Assembly: GCA_024228495.1 (NCBI GenBank)
Contig: JAAETJ010001069.1
Span: forward strand, 1 to 64,000
Source of the DNA: a bacterium
GTDB lineage: Bacteria; Pseudomonadota; Alphaproteobacteria; Rhizobiales; JAKIUO01
Length of the DNA stretch: 64,000 bases
Reading direction: 5' to 3'
The notes beneath the pieces were generated by a model. That model did not search any database. It was not told where the DNA came from and saw only the letters and a list, made by a program, of their open reading frames with translations. This document shows, piece after piece, positions 58,680 to 64,000 of this stretch (the first letter of the stretch is position 1; each line of letters begins with the position of its first letter). A program made the translations under genes and the position numbers.

Positions 58680-61600
58680 CTATTCTGCCAGTAAATTCAT
58701 CAATTCGCTGGCCGAGATACGACCGGTCTGGTCAGTGCCTTCGAGCAGGGTGTCGGCGAGGTCGCGTTTGGTTTTGTGCAGGGCAAGAATTTTTTCTTCA
58801 ATACTATCCTTGACCACCAGCCGGTAGATGGTAACGGGCTGTTTCTGGCCGATGCGATGAGCGCGGTCCGAGGCTTGGTCCTCGACCGCCGGGTTCCACC
58901 ACGGGTCCATATGAATAACATAGTTGGCCGCTGTCAGGTTGAGCCCGGAGCCGCCCGCTCTCAGGGAAATCAAAAAACAGTCGCCTTCGCCGTTCTGGAA
59001 ATCACGCACCGCCCTCTGGCGTTTTTTAACCGGCGTCGAGCCATCCAGATATTGATAGCTGATCTGTACCTCATCAAGCCAGTCTTTAATGAGCGCAAGG
59101 TGGCCGACAAACTGACTAAAAATCAGCACCTTGTGATCGCCAGCGCGCAATTCGCGCAGCAGGTTTTGCAACTGCTCGAACTTGGCGCTGTCCAGTGGCA
59201 GTTTTTCGTCGACCAGTCTGGGATGACAGCAAGCCCGACGCAGACGCATGATTTCTGCCAGGATCTTGACATGAGACGGTTGCTTTTGATCTGCTAAGGT
59301 GGCCAGTTTTTCAACCGCATCCCGGCGCAGGCTTTCATAGAAGGCTCGCTCCTGCGGGCTGAGCTCGATATTAAGGGTGATTTCCGTTTTGGGCGGCAGC
59401 TCTGTCAGCACTTCAGATTTTTTGCGCCGCAGAATAAAGGGCTGGATCAGACTTTTCAGGGTGGCCCTGGCATTCGTCTCATGGCCCCCCTCAATCGGCG
59501 TGATAAAACGCTGGGTGAATTTGTCGTACGAACCCAGAAAGCCCGGCGTGATAAATCTGAAAATGCTCCATAGTTCGCCCAGATGATTTTCCATCGGCGT
59601 GCCGGTCGTCACCAGTTTGAAATCAGCTTTCAGTGAAAAAGCGGCGCTGGCCCGCTTTGTTGTGTGGTTCTTAATGGCCTGCGCCTCGTCCAGTACCACC
59701 ATGTCCCAGTTGACCTTGGCGAGATTCTCCTGATCTGGCGCGAGCACGCCATAGCTGCATAAAACCACATCAAAAGGACCAAGCTCTTGCAGCATTTTTT
59801 TGCGTTTTGCTGCCCCGCCAATCATCCAGACAGGACTGAGCGTTGGTGCAAAACGAGCCATTTCATCGATCCAGTTGGGTACAACCGACACCGGAGCGAC
59901 CACCAGCGCCGGGCCGTTTTTAGCCCGCGACAGCAAGATGGCCAGCGCCTGCATGGTTTTGCCCAGCCCCATATCGTCGGCGAGACAGGCCCCGATATTC
60001 AACGAGGATAAACGCGCCAGCCAGTTGAAGCCGACCAGCTGATAATCGCGTAAATCGGCTTGCAGAGTGGAGGGTAAAGCATGGGTTTGATCAAATGAGC
60101 GCTCCCAACTCGATTGGTGGTCCTTCCAGTATTTTGAACTTTTCAACTTGCCCGCATTCTCGCCAATCTCGGCCAGAACACTGGAGGCCAGCGCATGAAC
60201 CCTGTCATCCTGCGCAATGCCCGAAAGCCGTTTCAACTGAGCGAACAGGTTCTGCTCCAGCGCCAGAAAACCCTTCTCCCCCATATCCAGAAAACGCGAT
60301 GAACTTTGATCAACATGTTTGAGCAGTTGCGCTATGCTCATCATGGTTTTATCGTCGATCTCAATCTCACCGCTCACCTCAAACCAGTCGGTGCCGCTTT
60401 TCTTGATATTGATCGACAGCTGGGAAAAATTCAGCTGTTGGTGCAGGCGCAGCTTTTCGCCTTCCGGCCATTTGACATTGACCGTTTGCGGATCGCAGGA
60501 TTTCAGTGCATCAAGCAGCTCAAGACATTGGCGTGGGCCATCGGCATAAAAGCGAAACGGCTCTTCCTCCATATCACGAAGGACGTCCGAGCTGTGCAAA
60601 ACATCGCGATAATGCTTGTGCTCTTTTTTAAGATCGCGCTCAGTCTGGAGTTTTTTACTGCCCAACTCCACCAATATATGGCCGCCGCCCTTGCCCGGAT
60701 GAAACAGCTTGCCACTTTTGTCGATGGGTTCCACCAGAAACTCGGCGGCAAATCCTTCATCCACCGGTCCTAGATGCACCTGCAGGGTGGAACAGGCCTC
60801 CACGCTCGAAAGCTCGTTGCTGGTCCCCGCCAGATCGGATTGCACCGGCACTAAAGGGGCTAGGTCCGACACCAGTGATTGCAATTGTTTGACACCCTCA
60901 TGAGGGACGGTGAGCTTAGGGCCTATTTTTTTAACGATCTCGCAATGCTGCGCGGAAATCTCCAGAACCTCAATGCGATGATCATTGCGCTTCTTGATTG
61001 AACTGCCGGGTTTTGCCGGGATAGTTTGCGAAAAAGTAAGTGAATAGCTTTCATCGCGGTTTTTTTTGATCACCAGATCCGGCACTGACACGTTGATCTC
61101 GACGGGGCGTCCATCAAGAGCAATGGCGGCTGGATGTCCGGCCAGAAGAGGAATGGCCTTTTGCGCATCCACTTCATAGCTTGTTTCATTTCCCCAGCCG
61201 TTATAGTCATAGCTGACCTCAATGCAGGAGATGATTTTCATGTCCTGTACGCTTAATTCAGCCTCAGTAAACGCGCCTTTTGCCAGTTTTTTGAGGGCAA
61301 TATTGCGCCCCTTGGTCCAGCCTCCCGCCTTGGTTCGCTTCTGCAATTTTGGCTGGACGGTGGAATAGTGCTCTTCACAGGTCACAAGCCAGGCGACCCG
61401 CGCCTCATTGCTCTTTTTTGCGGCTGTCTTCCCAGCCTTTGGATGAACAAGCTGTTCAAGACGTGTCAAGGCACGCTGCCAGTCTTCGCCGACGGGGCGT
61501 GGAGGGGCCAGCACTGCCCCCTTTTTCTGCTCCGTAAGATCGGTCAAATGATGTAATATGCCCTCAAAGCCCTGCGCTTGCAGTTTGGCTTTTGTCTTCG

Positions 61601-62840
61601 ACCAGAGGGGTAATATTTTCAATTTTGTGCTGTTATTTCCCCAGCACATCAGGACAGTATAGACGATAACATCCAGAATGCTGCCCTTTAACCAGTTCTC
61701 ACTCGGAGCCCGGTCCGCATAGGAAAATTCCTCGCGCTCCTCATCCTGATTTTTGAATATTAGATCCAGCAGACGGAAATACTGCCTGTCATAGCTTTGC
61801 TCGACTTGCCCGACTGTGAGAAAGGCCTTTATTCTGGCGTGGTATTTATCAATATCCTCCTGCATCATCGCCAGCACGTAAAACAGTCCGGCTGTATAGG
61901 GAAAATAGTCTTTGCGCTTGCGCGTCTGTTTTTTGTATTCTCGCAAGGCCTGCTCAAACAGCTCGATAGCCCCTGTCCTGTCGCCCTCAAGATATTTGTG
62001 CAGCCCGTTGAGACTATTAATCCAGCCAAACCTCACATGCGCGGAGCCGGTATTTTCTAAAATGCTGCCGGCCTTGCGCAGATTGCCCATGAGCATATAA
62101 AGTTCGGCTAGGGCGAACCAGCAAATATCGGGCATATCGTCTTTTGTCAGCTTTTCGAGGGAGACGATCTCTTGATCTAATGCGAGGACACGCGCTTTAT
62201 GGCTCGCAAAAAACAGGAACTTCTGCTTGTCGTCGAGCACTGGCCATATCTTTTGTGGACTATCGCTTAATCCCTCGAGATTTTTATAAAACTCTTGTAC
62301 AAGCTGATCGTTTTGCTCAAGGGACTGCAACTGTTCCTGAAAGGCCAGTTTCTTTTGCTGATTGGAGTATTCCGGGTTGTGCAAGATCAGTTTGAAAGGT
62401 TGCATGACAAGCGCTTCTTTCATGTCGTCCGACAGGGATCGATAGTCCCATGGATTGCTGGTATGGCTTTTCAGCGCCGTATTGAGGGCTTTCTGGATAT
62501 CCGGCAACCAGTGATTATAGTTTTCCTGTACAAACGGATGCCCCAGGAGGCTTTGCGCCTGTTTTTCAACATGCCATGGATGACCGGTCCGGCCACTGAT
62601 CAGTCCTTTATTCTCAACCCTCCGTAGAATATCGCCCAATTGCATGGAGGTCAGGTTTTTGCCTGTTTCCAGGTTTTTCAGCCCGGCAAAAGATACAGTC
62701 TGTAAAAACCGACTCATGCTGACCGGCAGGCCATACATCAACAAAAGAGCAAAGATCTTCTTGTGCTCATCGAGTAGTTTTTCAAAATTTTTGGTCTGTT
62801 CATTCATGAAATCAATTCTTGTCAAAAGCGTCGCAAACAT
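58680..62840 (-). CDS. SWI2/SNF2-type helicase-like ATPase, 1386 aa, with long N-terminal extension
   Basis: GACLADDMGLGKTMQALAILL (motif I), VVLDEAQAIKNH (DEAQ), LVTTGTPMENHLGELWSIFRFI, ISLRAGGSGLNLTAANYVIHMDPWWNPAVEDQASDRAHRIGQ. Confidence 0.95.
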   Translation of the reverse strand: MFATLLTRIDFMNEQTKNFEKLLDEHKKIFALLLMYGLPVSMSRFLQTVSFAGLKNLETGKNLTSMQLGDILRRVENKGLISGRTGHPWHVEKQAQSLLGHPFVQENYNHWLPDIQKALNTALKSHTSNPWDYRSLSDDMKEALVMQPFKLILHNPEYSNQQKKLAFQEQLQSLEQNDQLVQEFYKNLEGLSDSPQKIWPVLDDKQKFLFFASHKARVLALDQEIVSLEKLTKDDMPDICWFALAELYMLMGNLRKAGSILENTGSAHVRFGWINSLNGLHKYLEGDRTGAIELFEQALREYKKQTRKRKDYFPYTAGLFYVLAMMQEDIDKYHARIKAFLTVGQVEQSYDRQYFRLLDLIFKNQDEEREEFSYADRAPSENWLKGSILDVIVYTVLMCWGNNSTKLKILPLWSKTKAKLQAQGFEGILHHLTDLTEQKKGAVLAPPRPVGEDWQRALTRLEQLVHPKAGKTAAKKSNEARVAWLVTCEEHYSTVQPKLQKRTKAGGWTKGRNIALKKLAKGAFTEAELSVQDMKIISCIEVSYDYNGWGNETSYEVDAQKAIPLLAGHPAAIALDGRPVEINVSVPDLVIKKNRDESYSLTFSQTIPAKPGSSIKKRNDHRIEVLEISAQHCEIVKKIGPKLTVPHEGVKQLQSLVSDLAPLVPVQSDLAGTSNELSSVEACSTLQVHLGPVDEGFAAEFLVEPIDKSGKLFHPGKGGGHILVELGSKKLQTERDLKKEHKHYRDVLHSSDVLRDMEEEPFRFYADGPRQCLELLDALKSCDPQTVNVKWPEGEKLRLHQQLNFSQLSINIKKSGTDWFEVSGEIEIDDKTMMSIAQLLKHVDQSSSRFLDMGEKGFLALEQNLFAQLKRLSGIAQDDRVHALASSVLAEIGENAGKLKSSKYWKDHQSSWERSFDQTHALPSTLQADLRDYQLVGFNWLARLSSLNIGACLADDMGLGKTMQALAILLSRAKNGPALVVAPVSVVPNWIDEMARFAPTLSPVWMIGGAAKRKKMLQELGPFDVVLCSYGVLAPDQENLAKVNWDMVVLDEAQAIKNHTTKRASAAFSLKADFKLVTTGTPMENHLGELWSIFRFITPGFLGSYDKFTQRFITPIEGGHETNARATLKSLIQPFILRRKKSEVLTELPPKTEITLNIELSPQERAFYESLRRDAVEKLATLADQKQPSHVKILAEIMRLRRACCHPRLVDEKLPLDSAKFEQLQNLLRELRAGDHKVLIFSQFVGHLALIKDWLDEVQISYQYLDGSTPVKKRQRAVRDFQNGEGDCFLISLRAGGSGLNLTAANYVIHMDPWWNPAVEDQASDRAHRIGQKQPVTIYRLVVKDSIEEKILALHKTKRDLADTLLEGTDQTGRISASELMNLLAE

Positions 62841-63235
62841 CTGTTCCCAGATAAGACAGAAACACTTGTAGCGTCAAGAAGCTGTTGAAAGAGCGCGGGG
62901 CAACACCATCGATTGCAAACAAAACGTTACCGACGAGACAACCTAGTTCAAGCGGGTGTTACATTAATTACTTTTATATATCAATAAGATATCGAGTTTC
63001 ATTCTTGCGAATGCTTCAAGGCCATGCAACTACCGGCATTTTCTGCGTCAAGGTTTAGGAAAGGTTTTGCTGCGTTGTTCGTATTGTAACCCGAGCTCAT
63101 TGATTTTTTTAGAATACGTGAGAGTGTTAGGATTTTGCTAACGATTGATGGGTATGCCCTGGAAAGTATGAAGACGGTCTTGTGTTTGATTTTAGGAAAT
63201 GAATGTTTTGGGTTTCAGATCCCTCCCGGTCAGAA

Positions 63236-63481
63236 CTATCCAGCATCACGACCACCAACCAGATAGGAAACGATCAGCTTGCTATCAGCATCAAGAGCAG
63301 TCCATGTCCAAACATCGCCAGCACCTTCCGGTGCGGCCTTGGCTGCTTTGACATTCTTTTTTTTGGCGTAGCAGAAAGACCATATTTCATCGCACTGGAT
63401 GCGAGAGGCGGTGACGTTTACCACATGCTCATTGTGATAGGCAGCGCAAGCCTCGCCAGCGTCAATAAGGGTCTCCGTCAA
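63236..63481 (-). pseudogene. IS1-family-like transposase fragment
   Basis: RIQCDEIWSFCYAKKKNVKAAKAAPEGAGDVWTWTALDADSKLIVSYLVGGRDAG; truncated at both ends. Confidence 0.8.
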
Positions 63482-63708
63482 TCCTGTTGATTGGTAATCC
63501 GCAATACGGGGCTAAGGGCATCGGTCATGCACGGTAGGGGGCCGGGTTGATGGATTGGGCCTGTAGTATCGTCAGATTTCTTCTGACTATCAGAAGGCAT
63601 AGCACTAGCTATTTTGAGTTTTTTTGAACACTATCCCGGCCATAACCAAGAACAACCCAATTCATTTCATGTCAATGCTATGAGCCCAGACTTTTCAAAT
63701 TGAATAGC

Positions 63709-63996
63709 TTACCCAGCCCGCACCTGAGAGATAAATTTTTCAACTTCACCTTTCAGCAATTTTGCTTGCTGTGAAAGTTCACCCGCTGCTGACATGACTT
63801 CCCCCGAAGCGGCTCCAGCTTCTTGTGAAGCCTCGCTTACCGATGCGATATTGTCATTGACCTGCTGGGTGCCGACTGCCGCCTGATTGACGCTGGAAGC
63901 GATTTCCTGCGTGGCGGCACTTTGCTCTTCCATAGCCGCTGCAATGGCCGTGGAGATTTCATCAACCTTGCTGATGGCCTCTGTAACATTATCCAT
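63709..63996 (-). CDS. methyl-accepting chemotaxis protein, C-terminal part (runs off window edge)
   Basis: STAIAAAMEEQSAATQEIASSVNQAAVGTQQVNDNIASVSEASQEAGAASGEVMSAAGELSQQA. Confidence 0.9.
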   Translation of the reverse strand: MDNVTEAISKVDEISTAIAAAMEEQSAATQEIASSVNQAAVGTQQVNDNIASVSEASQEAGAASGEVMSAAGELSQQAKLLKGEVEKFISQVRAG

Positions 63997-64000
63997 AGAG

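Overview
This 64 kb window is a chromosomal segment that looks alphaproteobacterial, probably Hyphomicrobiales/Rhizobiales-like. That placement rests on gene content and order: aroE-coaE-dnaQ / secB / fxsA / Tim44 / mltA / Smr, the tol-pal cluster, DUF2865, DUF4175 and a candidate Irr box. Most of it is ordinary housekeeping DNA: SLC13 permease, tol-pal-cpoB-tilS, lytic transglycosylases, argG, trkH, rdgB, hemW, LemA/TPM. The best leads are: (1) an iron/peroxide-type cluster on the minus strand (rubrerythrin, CCG-type Fe-S oxidoreductase, an EncFtn-like encapsulated-ferritin homologue with no encapsulin and no visible cargo peptide, DUF3501, DUF302), with a perfect TTAGAA-N3-TTCTAA palindrome upstream that resembles an Irr/ICE box; (2) a 640-aa choline/carnitine O-acyltransferase homologue, a family best known from eukaryotes; (3) a bactofilin fused to a cadherin-like/CSPG-type domain; (4) a secreted, very basic protein built of about 16 repeats of exactly 23 aa; (5) an APH(6)/hydroxyurea-kinase-like protein whose three catalytic motifs look inactivated; (6) a tandem pair of TadG-like VWA proteins; (7) a ~10 kb segment bounded by transposase remnants, carrying an ABC/HlyD efflux module and a 1386-aa SNF2 helicase; (8) a 41-codon lipoprotein ORF inside an expanded tolB-pal gap, absent from the supplied ORF track. 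I saw no tRNA, rRNA or CRISPR array. All family calls come from reading the translations; no database search was run.
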